A program made the position numbers and the translations under genes. A stretch of DNA of 64,000 bases from Companilactobacillus musae. Its GTDB lineage: Bacteria; Bacillota; Bacilli; Lactobacillales; Lactobacillaceae. Position 1 is the first letter of the stretch; the number at the start of each line of letters is the position of its first letter. Below, piece by piece: positions 1 through 8,139 of this stretch. Under the pieces are notes generated by a model, which saw only the letters and a list, made by a program, of their open reading frames with translations, ran no database searches and was not told the origin of the DNA. The DNA is taken from the NCBI RefSeq assembly GCF_003967595.1, contig NZ_BIFW01000002.1, positions 346,528-410,527 on the forward strand, in the 5' to 3' direction.

Positions 1-13
1 GGGAGGACAAAAA

Positions 14-766
14 ATGAAACGCATATTAAATCTCGAAGGTGCAATAAATTTACGTGAACTTGGTGGATATCCCACTAAGGATGGAACAACAATTAAATAT
101 AATAAACTCTTACGTTCAGGGGATATAAGTAACTTAACAGGCAATTCTTTAAGCTACCTTAAAAATTATGGTTTACGTTATGTCGTTGATTTCCGTTCTA
201 ACAGCGAACAACAGACTTGGGCCGATACTACTTCTGATTTTTATAAAATTTATTCAGATCCCGTTTATCCGCTCAAAGGCAATGGCGACAAACTAGCCGG
301 TATTATTAATCAAAATGGTTATTCCTATTTAGGAATGATTTACCAAAGTGTGGTTCTTGATACTCATGGACAACAAGCTTATAAAATCTTTTTTGATTTA
401 TTATTGAACAATGACCAAGATCAACAATCGTTACTATTCCACTGTGCCGCTGGTAAAGATCGAACTGGTATTGGGGCTCTATTGATTCTCAAAGCTTTAG
501 GTGTAGATGATGAAATCATCACCAAAGACTATTTGTTAACTAATCTGATGTATGAAAATACCGATACCATTGAGAAAACCTTAAACGACAAAGATGGTAA
601 CCAAGATATTAATCGCATGAATATGACTCAAGGTGATTTAGATAGTATCACTTCGGTATTTAAAGCAATCGATCATTACTATGGAAGCTTTGAAAATTAC
701 TTAAACGTTGCTTTAGGAATTGATAAGAACAAATTGAATAAACTCAAGGCCATTTATACTGAATAA
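14..766 (+). CDS. Tyrosine-protein phosphatase (Y_phosphatase3 / LipA-like family)
   Basis: A cytoplasmic protein of 250 residues. The motif HCAAGKDRTG (about residues 143-152) matches the HCxxGxxR phosphatase loop, with Cys144 as nucleophile and Arg150 binding phosphate. The N-terminal segment NLRELGGYPT is typical of the bacterial tyrosine/dual-specificity phosphatase family that includes Listeria LipA. No signal peptide is seen. A GGGAGGA ribosome site sits at the very edge of the window, 5-10 bases before the ATG. The substrate (phosphotyrosine or phosphoinositide) cannot be told from sequence. The upstream neighbour lies outside the window. Confidence 0.88.
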   Translation: MKRILNLEGAINLRELGGYPTKDGTTIKYNKLLRSGDISNLTGNSLSYLKNYGLRYVVDFRSNSEQQTWADTTSDFYKIYSDPVYPLKGNGDKLAGIINQNGYSYLGMIYQSVVLDTHGQQAYKIFFDLLLNNDQDQQSLLFHCAAGKDRTGIGALLILKALGVDDEIITKDYLLTNLMYENTDTIEKTLNDKDGNQDINRMNMTQGDLDSITSVFKAIDHYYGSFENYLNVALGIDKNKLNKLKAIYTE

Positions 767-825
767 TCACCAGTTTAATATCTCTTTATATCAAACTAGG
801 TTGGCATTATCAGTTTTACTTTAGT

Positions 826-988
826 TATACTTGTTTTGCGGGAAGGACGAACCTCACCTCTTACAAAAATCCAGCCAGTGCCTTCCCGCACTTACTAATT
901 TGCAACATTTCCAAACCTAAAAGTTTTGACTAATACAAAACCAACAGTCGTTTTCCTCACCCATATCCCAATGAGTGAGGTTTTTTGT
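826..988 (+). ncRNA. Candidate small RNA with its own promoter and terminator
   Basis: A TATACT -10 box (826-831) is followed by a region starting near 838 that contains the arms GCGGGAAGG and CCTTCCCGC (839-890). It ends in an intrinsic terminator: CCTCAC at 955-960, GTGAGG at 975-980, then six T. The predicted transcript is about 150 nt with no convincing reading frame. A possible -35 (TTGGCA, 801-806) is spaced 19 bases, which is long. I do not recognise a known family. It could instead be the 3' leader-out of the phosphatase mRNA. Confidence 0.4.
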
Positions 989-992
989 ACTC

Positions 993-1020
993 AAAAAGCT
1001 TACCTTTCGGTAAGCTTTTT
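993..1020 (-). terminator. Intrinsic terminator of the glucosidase/PTS operon
   Basis: A 12-bp perfect stem (AAAAAGCTTACC / GGTAAGCTTTTT) with a 4-base loop abuts the stop codon of the GH13 gene. Its A/T-rich ends let it work in both directions. Confidence 0.85.
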
Positions 1021-2725
1021 ATTTTTTATCATATAAGTAAACAGCTGCTCCATATGGAGGCAATTCTATTTGAGTAGAATTATTATTTTCAACAGTTTCA
1101 TAATTGCTAATAATCAACTGACTATCTTTTTCCCTTAATGAACTAGGAACTTGAACAATCTGTTTATCTGCAGTAAAATTCCCAGCAACAAACAATACTT
1201 GTTTATCGCTCTCGCGTAAGTAAGAATAAGTACTTTCATTATCCTTATCTAACAAAACATATTTACCATTCGTAATGATTGGTAGTGTATGTCTCAAACT
1301 AATTAATTTTTGATAATAGTAGAAGACAGAGTTTTTATCTCTCAAGGTATCCTGAACATTTATTTCTTTGTAGTTAGGATTTAACTTTATCCATGGAGTT
1401 CCTTTGGTAAAACCAGCATTCTCAGCTTGAGACCAAGGCATTGGCGTTCTAGCATTATCACGTGACTTTAAATAGATTGATTTCATCGTATAATCAGAAC
1501 CTAATTTTTTATTTTCCATAAAGTCATGATAAATATTCTTGGTTTCAATATCTTGATAATCTTCAATCGAAGTAAATCTAGTGTTGGTCATACCCAATTC
1601 TTCACCTTGATAAACAAAAGGTGTTCCTTGTTGCATGTGTAAAACAGTACCTAACATTTTGGCAGATTGTGTACGCCATTCACTATCATCAGCACCGAAT
1701 CTAGTTACTGGACGAGCCTGATCGTGATTACTCCAATACAAACTGTTCCAACCGTTATGTTGAGCCATACCATTTTGCCATCTGGTAAAGACTTCTTTCA
1801 ATTCAGACAACTTAAAACGTTTAGTTGAGAATTTACCATTTTCGTCATAATCCAAATGCATATGATCGAAATGAAAAACCATATTTAACTCATGACGCTT
1901 TGCATCAGTGTACTTTACAGCATCATCAATACCTGTATGTGGAGTTTCACCAACAGTCACGATATCATATTTACTCAAAACCTCACGATTCATCTCTTGC
2001 AAGTAATCATGAATCTTGGGACCATTAGCGGCTCCTTTATAGTAACTACCATATGCTTTATTTTGAATTACTGGACCATCTGGATAGGCTGGATCTTTAG
2101 ACAAAAGACTTATTACATCCATTCTAAAACCATCGACACCTTTTTCTAACCAGAAGCGCATAATATTATACACTTCCTGTCTTACTCGAGGATTTTCCCA
2201 ATTTAAATCTGGTTGTTGTTTGGCAAATAAATGTAAATAATATTGTCCTAATTTGTCAACATACTCCCATGTTGGACCACCGAAGGATGAGCCCCAATTA
2301 TTAGGTAACTTCTTACCATCGCCGTCTTTCCAAATATAGTAATCATGATGTGGATCATCTTTACTACTCTTTGCGGCTTTAAACCAAGGGTGTTCACTCG
2401 AAGTGTGGTTGACCACCAAATCCAAAATCAAACGCATTTTTCTTTTATGAGTTTCCTTTAACAACGTTTGAAAATCAGACATAGTTCCAAATTTTGAATA
2501 TATTTCACGATAATTACTTATATCATATCCATTATCCACTTGTGGCGACTTATATATCGGATTTAACCAAATAATATCGACACCTAATTCTTTTAAATAG
2601 TCTAATTTTTCCGTAATCCCTGGAATATCACCAATACCATCATCATTGCTATCATTGAAACTTTTTGGATAAACTTGATAGACAACACTCTTACGCCACC
2701 ACTCTGAATCATTCATCGTCGTCAT
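1019..2725 (-). CDS. malL: GH13 oligo-1,6-glucosidase / alpha-glucosidase
   Basis: A 568-residue cytoplasmic GH13 enzyme. The (beta/alpha)8 barrel motifs are in order: nucleophile Asp203 in GFRMDV, acid/base Glu260 in VGETP, and transition-state Asp335 in SNHDQ. The QPDLNW segment and the Val after the nucleophile are typical of enzymes that cut alpha-1,6 bonds (isomaltose, panose), whereas alpha-1,4 enzymes usually differ there. It is the last gene of the lacI-EIIB-EIIC-EIID-EIIA operon and overlaps EIIA by 17 bases, so it probably hydrolyses the alpha-glucoside imported by that PTS. Whether the true substrate is phosphorylated is not visible. A trehalose-6-phosphate hydrolase is the main alternative. 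Confidence 0.85.
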   Translation of the reverse strand: MTTMNDSEWWRKSVVYQVYPKSFNDSNDDGIGDIPGITEKLDYLKELGVDIIWLNPIYKSPQVDNGYDISNYREIYSKFGTMSDFQTLLKETHKRKMRLILDLVVNHTSSEHPWFKAAKSSKDDPHHDYYIWKDGDGKKLPNNWGSSFGGPTWEYVDKLGQYYLHLFAKQQPDLNWENPRVRQEVYNIMRFWLEKGVDGFRMDVISLLSKDPAYPDGPVIQNKAYGSYYKGAANGPKIHDYLQEMNREVLSKYDIVTVGETPHTGIDDAVKYTDAKRHELNMVFHFDHMHLDYDENGKFSTKRFKLSELKEVFTRWQNGMAQHNGWNSLYWSNHDQARPVTRFGADDSEWRTQSAKMLGTVLHMQQGTPFVYQGEELGMTNTRFTSIEDYQDIETKNIYHDFMENKKLGSDYTMKSIYLKSRDNARTPMPWSQAENAGFTKGTPWIKLNPNYKEINVQDTLRDKNSVFYYYQKLISLRHTLPIITNGKYVLLDKDNESTYSYLRESDKQVLFVAGNFTADKQIVQVPSSLREKDSQLIISNYETVENNNSTQIELPPYGAAVYLYDKK

Positions 2726-3125
2726 CTACTTCCACCTTCATTTCATTAACATACACGATGGCATCCTTAGCTTCTTTAACTAATTCTTCCATTCTATCTG
2801 ATGTTATCTCATGATCTTGTGGTTCCAGTGCAATTGCCAATGCTAATGGCAAGTTCATACCACTAATAATATGAGTATGTGGACGATTTCGGTAATTAAA
2901 GAATTGTTGATTAACACTTCCTGCTAGCATATCAGTCAAAATAATAACTTCTGTATCATCAGAAATACCACTCATTAATTCTTTAACTTGCTTATCAACT
3001 GGCTGATTATCCATATAAGCTGACAAGTCAGTTACATCAGCGGCATTATTTGAAATAAAATTCAAAGTATCGGCTAATCCCGTAGCTAATTTATGATGTG
3101 ATGCTAAAATAATTTTTCTTGCCAT
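2709..3125 (-). CDS. PTS mannose-family EIIA component
   Basis: A 138-residue cytoplasmic EIIA of the Man (mannose-fructose-sorbose) family. It accepts phosphate from HPr on the N-terminal His of ASHHKLATGL (His10 or His11) and passes it to EIIB. A ribosome site AGGAGA lies 8 bases before the ATG. The gene ends in an acidic tail (VEVDDDDE), and the DNA coding this tail carries the start and ribosome site of the overlapping glucosidase gene. Confidence 0.9.
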   Translation of the reverse strand: MARKIILASHHKLATGLADTLNFISNNAADVTDLSAYMDNQPVDKQVKELMSGISDDTEVIILTDMLAGSVNQQFFNYRNRPHTHIISGMNLPLALAIALEPQDHEITSDRMEELVKEAKDAIVYVNEMKVEVDDDDE

Positions 3126-3136
3126 TTTAAATTCTC

Positions 3137-3949
3137 CTATGCTTTAAAGATTCCAAAGAATGTACCGATTAATGAAATCGCAATAACTAATAAAATAATT
3201 CTAGTTGGTGTCCATTTTTTATTTCCTAATAAATGATAAATAAGAAGCGTCAATAAAGCGGGCAATAATGCTGGCATGATTTTATCAAATACACCCGTTT
3301 GTAAATTCAACTTAACTTTTCCAAATTGGAATACAACTGGCATTGAAATTTTTACAACAGTTGCAACCAACGCACCAACAACACTCAAACCAACAATAGA
3401 TGCTGATTCTGTAAAGATATTTAATCTTTCACCTAAAGAAGTAATTAACTTAGTTCCCGAAGTGAAACCTACATCGAACATTTTTAGTTTTACGAACCAA
3501 AAGATTATATTGGCAATAAACCAAACGATAGCTCCTAATGGATTTCCTTGTAAGGCCATATATCCAGAAATTGAACCCATAATGGTTGGCCATAGGACCC
3601 AAACTAAAGTATCACCAACTCCGGCTAATGGTCCCATCAAACTGGTCTTTAGTGATTGGACAGCATCTTTAGCACCAATTCCATCACGCTCTTCCATAGC
3701 TAGAGAAGCACCCAAAATCAATGACGACATAACAGTTGTTGAATTGTAATAATTGAAATGATTTTCCAATGCCATTTGATATTCGTCATCGTTGGGATAA
3801 ATTTTTCTCAAAGCTGGTGCCAATGCCCAAGCAACTGCTGGTCCCATTTGTGATTCGTAATTAAAAATATTACATGCCATAAAATTATAACGAACCGCAG
3901 CATGTCGACGATCTTTTTTAGTTAATTTAGTCTTTTTTTCATCACTCAT
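3137..3949 (-). CDS. PTS mannose-family EIID component
   Basis: Membrane subunit EIID, 270 residues, with the family hallmark LMGPLAGVGDTLVW around residue 115. I chose the ATG at 3949 (MSDEKK) because GAAGGAG lies 9-10 bases upstream. Longer in-frame starts reach 3982 but run deeper into EIIC. The gene overlaps the end of EIIC by 8 bases, which points to coupled translation. With EIIC it forms the sugar channel. Confidence 0.9.
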   Translation of the reverse strand: MSDEKKTKLTKKDRRHAAVRYNFMACNIFNYESQMGPAVAWALAPALRKIYPNDDEYQMALENHFNYYNSTTVMSSLILGASLAMEERDGIGAKDAVQSLKTSLMGPLAGVGDTLVWVLWPTIMGSISGYMALQGNPLGAIVWFIANIIFWFVKLKMFDVGFTSGTKLITSLGERLNIFTESASIVGLSVVGALVATVVKISMPVVFQFGKVKLNLQTGVFDKIMPALLPALLTLLIYHLLGNKKWTPTRIILLVIAISLIGTFFGIFKA

Positions 3950-4742
3950 CGTAATCGTCTCCTTCATCATCACTTGGTACATTTGTTGTTATGGCAGCTT
4001 CTTTAACTTTCTTTGATTCACTAATGAAGTACCAATATGCAGCAGCAAAACCAATTAAAGCTACACCTAAAACTCCGACCTTTAAGTAGGCCGCTAAAAC
4101 AAATCCAACAATTATATAACTAAGAAATTTTTTAACTGGCATGTATCTTAACAACATTCCAACACCAACAACTGGTAACATTCCTCCGGCAACGGTCAAG
4201 CCATCTGTTACCCAGCTAGGTACAACATGAAGAATGAATTTAACTACATCTGGTCCAAAGAAAACAATCAATATCGCAGGTAATCCAGTTTGTAAGCTGA
4301 ACAATGCTGGACCCCACCAAGCTTCGTGTTGCATCTTTTTAAAATCATGATTCTTAACATCTGTTTGCATTCTATGTGCAAGAAAATTAACAATAATTCT
4401 AGCAACAACTTCTAATTGAATTGCCAATAGTCCCACTGGCAAACCAACCGCAATGGCTGACTTAATACCAGTTCCTGTTCTAACAGCTACGAAAATACCA
4501 ACAATTGTAGCTAATCCATAATTAGGAGCAGATGCACCACCTAGAGCAGCAACTCCTAACATCATCAATTGAAAGGTACCAGCAATAGTTAAGGCTGTTG
4601 TCATATCTCCCATAATTATTCCCGTTATCGTACCAACAATCACTGGGAACCATGACATAATTACTAAACCATTTTGATCAATAGTCATATATGCCGCTAA
4701 AATAACAATAAGTATATCTTGAATAAGATTAATTCCTGACAT
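3942..4742 (-). CDS. PTS mannose-family EIIC component
   Basis: Polytopic membrane subunit of 266 residues. GDMTTALTIAGTFQLMMLG is the typical EIIC-Man signature near the N-terminus. A GGAGA ribosome site precedes the ATG by about 9 bases. The C-terminus is an acidic tail (PSDDEGDDYDE) that is not part of the usual EIIC core; its codons GAT-GAA-GGA-GAC supply the ribosome site for EIID. Confidence 0.9.
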   Translation of the reverse strand: MSGINLIQDILIVILAAYMTIDQNGLVIMSWFPVIVGTITGIIMGDMTTALTIAGTFQLMMLGVAALGGASAPNYGLATIVGIFVAVRTGTGIKSAIAVGLPVGLLAIQLEVVARIIVNFLAHRMQTDVKNHDFKKMQHEAWWGPALFSLQTGLPAILIVFFGPDVVKFILHVVPSWVTDGLTVAGGMLPVVGVGMLLRYMPVKKFLSYIIVGFVLAAYLKVGVLGVALIGFAAAYWYFISESKKVKEAAITTNVPSDDEGDDYDE

Positions 4743-4757
4743 GATTTACAGTCTCCT

Positions 4758-5225
4758 TTAAGCATTGAATGTTTCTTCATTGTCTGTTGGAACATATTGA
4801 ATAACTAATGGAATATCTTTAGATTGAATTGTCTGTAGATCTTGGCGTTCCTTATCGTTTAAGGCAACAAATTTAGATACCGGTTTACGACCATCTTCAT
4901 TAAAGATAATTCCCAAATCCACTTTAGGAATATCCACTCCACCTTCAATTAGCTTAATTAACGTTTCGGGTTCTTTAACTAAAACAAAAACTCTTTGTGC
5001 ATCATATTTTCCAGCATTGAAATTAGTAATAGCCTTCTGTGTATCAATAATTGACATTCCTGTGCCGGCTGGCTTAGACATTCTCATACTTACTTTAATG
5101 GCTTCATTAGTACTTAACTCGTCATCTACTACCATGAAACGTTTTACCTTTAAGGCTTGTGCCCATTGATTAACAATCAATCCGTGAATTAAACGTTGGT
5201 CAATTCTTGCTAAAACTACTGTCAT
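4758..5225 (-). CDS. PTS mannose-family EIIB component
   Basis: A cytoplasmic EIIB of 155 residues. The phospho-accepting His lies in RIDQRLIHGLIV near the N-terminus and passes phosphate to the sugar. The start at 5225 (MTVVLARIDQ) is preferred because GGAGG lies 8 bases upstream; a start at 5258 would lie in the operator palindrome. It is the first structural gene after lacI. Confidence 0.92.
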   Translation of the reverse strand: MTVVLARIDQRLIHGLIVNQWAQALKVKRFMVVDDELSTNEAIKVSMRMSKPAGTGMSIIDTQKAITNFNAGKYDAQRVFVLVKEPETLIKLIEGGVDIPKVDLGIIFNEDGRKPVSKFVALNDKERQDLQTIQSKDIPLVIQYVPTDNEETFNA

Positions 5226-5241
5226 AATAAAATTCCTCCAT

Positions 5242-5259
5242 TTTGGTATCGATACCAAA
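5242..5259. promoter_or_regulatory. Perfect palindromic operator before EIIB
   Basis: TTTGGTATCGATACCAAA is an 18-bp perfect palindrome lying between the lacI terminator and the EIIB ribosome site. Its left half TTTGGTATCG recurs upstream of the lacI promoter at 6367-6376. A LacI-type operator bound by the product of the adjacent gene is the natural reading; this is inferred from position and symmetry. Confidence 0.7.
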
Positions 5260-5270
5260 TTTTCTTTTTT

Positions 5271-5298
5271 AAAAAGAGCTTCTATACAGATGCTCTTT
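5271..5298 (-). terminator. Intrinsic terminator overlapping the 3' end of lacI
   Basis: On the minus strand AAAGAGC and GCTCTTT form a 7-bp stem whose loop contains the lacI stop codon, followed by a T-rich tract. It would stop part of the transcription from lacI before EIIB and sits just upstream of the operator palindrome. Confidence 0.6.
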
Positions 5299-6289
5299 CG
5301 ATAATCTTTAATTTAAGTATTTCTTCTTTTGAAATAGTTTCTCCAGCCATAAGTTTTAACATAGCTTTGGCGGCCTCTTGCCCCATCTCATTGACTGGTT
5401 GCTTAATCGTAGTCAGTGGTACTCGCAAACTAGCAGAAACCGGTTGATCATCAACTCCCAAAACTCCTAATTCTTCTGGAACTTTAACTTTTTCCACTTC
5501 CGCTTCTTGCAATATACCCATTGCTACCTCATCACTACCTGCAATAATGACATCTGGTTTATCTTGCAATGACATTATCTGTTTTAAAATCGTTTTACCA
5601 TCTTCTGCCGTATGAGCACTAGTGAATAACCAATCATGACTAAATCCTGAGCCATGCTCGTTTAAAGAATCTTGGAAGCCAGCAAAACGATCAGCATCAA
5701 AATTCTCACCTCTTTTCACAAAAGTTATCGACTTTCGACCAGTCGCATAAGCAATTTTTTTATATCCTTTTTCAAATAAGAAATTCGTTGCCCTGTAAAA
5801 GCCATCGTACTGATTGGCTCTAATAGTTGGCACTTTGATATCATCTTTCAAATATTCATTAACTAAAACAATTTTTCCATACTTAGTATAATTACCAATT
5901 ACAGACCATGGATTTTCAATAGAACAAAGAATCACTCCATCTACTTGCTGGTTTTTTAATAAGTTCAGTGCTGTTAATTCTTCTTCCGGTCGACTAAAAG
6001 TCTGAACAATTAAAGTACTATAACCGGCTTCATCCAATCGCTGTTCAATCGCATCAACCAAATAAGAGAAGAACGGATTAACTATTCTAGGAATGGTAAC
6101 TGCCATTGTATTGGTTTTCGACCCTCTTAGTTGTCGAGCCGCTGGTAAAGGAACATATCCTAATTGATCCATAGCAGATTCAACTAAACTTCTCTTTTTA
6201 ACTGAAACATGTGGACTATTATTAATAACTCGTGAAACTGTTGAAACTGAAAGTCCAGCTAGTTTAGCTACATCTGATATCGTCGCCAA
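5282..6289 (-). CDS. LacI/GalR-family repressor of the alpha-glucoside PTS operon
   Basis: Helix-turn-helix TISDVAKLAGLSVSTVSRVI at the N-terminus, then a periplasmic-binding-protein-like effector domain; 335 residues. I place the start at the UUG at 6289 (MATISDV) because AAAGGAGGAATAGA lies just upstream and LacI proteins normally begin MxTIxDVA; an ATG at 6334 would be in the -10 box. First gene of the operon lacI-EIIB-EIIC-EIID-EIIA-GH13. Probably represses the operon from the palindromes at 5242 and 6367 and is lifted by the imported sugar. Confidence 0.88.
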   Translation of the reverse strand: MATISDVAKLAGLSVSTVSRVINNSPHVSVKKRSLVESAMDQLGYVPLPAARQLRGSKTNTMAVTIPRIVNPFFSYLVDAIEQRLDEAGYSTLIVQTFSRPEEELTALNLLKNQQVDGVILCSIENPWSVIGNYTKYGKIVLVNEYLKDDIKVPTIRANQYDGFYRATNFLFEKGYKKIAYATGRKSITFVKRGENFDADRFAGFQDSLNEHGSGFSHDWLFTSAHTAEDGKTILKQIMSLQDKPDVIIAGSDEVAMGILQEAEVEKVKVPEELGVLGVDDQPVSASLRVPLTTIKQPVNEMGQEAAKAMLKLMAGETISKEEILKLKIIERASV

Positions 6290-6311
6290 ATCTATTCCTC
6301 CTTTTTGATTA

Positions 6312-6325
6312 TGAAATCGTTTCCA
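6312..6325 (-). promoter_or_regulatory. cre-like site at the start of the lacI-PTS transcript
   Basis: TGAAATCGTTTCCA matches the CcpA consensus TGWAANCGNTNWCA in all but one defined position. It lies directly after the expected transcription start, a place where CcpA would block initiation when glucose is present. Confidence 0.6.
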
Positions 6326-6332
6326 CAAATAC

Positions 6333-6384
6333 ATAATACAAAGTCATTAAGTATTTGTCAATAGTTTTTGGTATCGTTTTCATA
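6333..6384 (-). promoter_or_regulatory. Sigma-A promoter and upstream operator of the lacI-PTS operon
   Basis: On the minus strand a perfect -35 TTGACA (6356-6361) and a -10 TATTAT (6333-6338) are 17 bases apart. Just upstream, TTTGGTATCGTTTTCATA (6367-6384) shares its left half with the perfect palindrome at 5242. Confidence 0.8.
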
Positions 6385-6548
6385 AACTGTAATATTATCT
6401 TTTTAAGCAAAGTCTAAGAATCTTTTGTATAATTGAGTTTCGGATATATACAACATGTGACATTTCTGTGAACTTTCACTGAATGTCTTCCTATGATAGG
6501 GGTTGTCTTGTATACTTATTTTGTCAACATAATGGAGGAATGCGAAAA

Positions 6549-7895
6549 ATGTTTTGTCCAAATTGTGGCCATAAAGTCGATCCAGATCAAAAATTTTGTG
6601 ATAACTGCGGCTATGCCCTAAAAAAGAAAACTAACAAAGATACAATAGAAAAAAAAGATGATGACGCTATACGCTCACTATCTGAAATTGAAAATGAACT
6701 GAATCAAGAGGACACTTCAAAAACTGAAGAAAAGCCAGTTCTAAAACAAGCTCCTGCTCAACAACGCGAGTATGGCTCTTTTGACCATCCTCAAGAAAAG
6801 ACCAAACAAACAGTTCAACGTCCTGATCCAGAACCTGAAATGAAAACTTTTGAGAGCTCATCGAACCGTTCATCTTTTAGCAAATCAAGTGCTGATGAAC
6901 CTTTAGATGATAAGACACAAATCTACAGTAAAAATGATTTCAATCCAATCTCTCAAAAGCCATATAAAAAAGCTCAGGATACTAATACTCAAGAACACAA
7001 CTTCAAAGATTCAATCAAGGACCCTATCAAAGATCCTTTTGCACCAACTGAGAGTGAACGCCGAGCTGCTGAAGCAAAGAAAAAGGCCGAAGCTGTCGAC
7101 CCTAACGATGGTTTCATTCACAATATGATTAAGTTTGCGAAAAATAATGCTTATGTTAGTATTTTCGCCGTCATTATTGTTGCCATTCTCTTAGTTGTTA
7201 AAAGAAACTATGGTTTCATTGCTTTAGCAATTCTCATCATTCTTTGGTTCTTGCTATCTCAATTACGCCACGGTAATGAAGTAGGTGCTAACAAAGCTCT
7301 AAAGAAGGAAACTTCTTTGAAAAAGAGTTCTGATAATAATAATGCTCCTGAACAAACTGAAACTTATGCTTCTAAGCCTAAAAAACAAAAACCTGAAAAA
7401 TATCAAACAGCAGCTGATCGTTTGAGACCAAATAAAAAGACGACAACTCAAAAAATCATTATTGTTTCGTCAATTGTTGGTTTTATCGCTTCTGTTAGTG
7501 GACCATTTCTAGATGGACTATCTCTTTCAAGTACAATTGCTAATGCCGCCAATTACACTGCTAATTTAGCGGCCGCTCAGCCTACTTGGATTACAAATGG
7601 TTTCTCAGCTATTCGTTTGATTTGTTTCTTATCTCCAGTTATTGCCTTGATTGCTGGTTGTTTCAGATCACGTGGTAGTATCAGATTGGTTAGAATCTTT
7701 ACTCTACTTCCTACCGTTCTCTACGCCGCTTTATATGGCGTTTTATATGCCGGATTGGTAAATTCATCATCAATTACCGGACAAGTTGCTGTGACAACTA
7801 GTGGATCATTTGGAACTAGCTTCTATGTTCTATTAATAACTTCAATTATTTCACTTGTTATGGCATACGCTCTCCGTCCCAAAGTTAGAATTTAG
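6549..7895 (+). CDS. Zinc-ribbon membrane protein
   Basis: 448 residues. The N-terminus holds a zinc ribbon with paired CPNCG and CDNCG knuckles within the first 25 residues, followed by a long charged low-complexity linker, two hydrophobic segments near the middle and four near the C-terminus. The start at 6549 puts GGAGG 10 bases upstream; an ATG at 6540 would be too close. The layout resembles the zinc_ribbon_2 / DUF6574-type membrane proteins common in lactobacilli. Function unknown; a signal-sensing or envelope role is only a guess. Transcribed alone and followed by a strong terminator. Confidence 0.75.
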   Translation: MFCPNCGHKVDPDQKFCDNCGYALKKKTNKDTIEKKDDDAIRSLSEIENELNQEDTSKTEEKPVLKQAPAQQREYGSFDHPQEKTKQTVQRPDPEPEMKTFESSSNRSSFSKSSADEPLDDKTQIYSKNDFNPISQKPYKKAQDTNTQEHNFKDSIKDPIKDPFAPTESERRAAEAKKKAEAVDPNDGFIHNMIKFAKNNAYVSIFAVIIVAILLVVKRNYGFIALAILIILWFLLSQLRHGNEVGANKALKKETSLKKSSDNNNAPEQTETYASKPKKQKPEKYQTAADRLRPNKKTTTQKIIIVSSIVGFIASVSGPFLDGLSLSSTIANAANYTANLAAAQPTWITNGFSAIRLICFLSPVIALIAGCFRSRGSIRLVRIFTLLPTVLYAALYGVLYAGLVNSSSITGQVAVTTSGSFGTSFYVLLITSIISLVMAYALRPKVRI

Positions 7896-7907
7896 AAAGT
7901 TAAACTC

Positions 7908-7957
7908 AATCCCCATGTAGTTAACCATCTTTGATGGTTACCATATGGGGATTTTTT
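7908..7957 (+). terminator. Intrinsic terminator after the zinc-ribbon gene
   Basis: A long imperfect stem with outer arms CCCCAT/ATGGGG and inner arms GTTAACCATC/GATGGTTAC, followed by seven T. Confidence 0.85.
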
Positions 7958-8139
7958 TATTGTCTTAATGTTCATCAATAAAAACAGTTATACTTCAAAT
8001 TTTTTCTTAAAACTTCTTTCATAATTGTATTTATATAATTGTGCATTTTATAAAAAAATAAATCGTAAAATTTGCTTTCTTACTTCAAGTATGTCCTATA
8101 TACTTACTAATGGTATAGACAACTAGGAAGCGTAAAATT

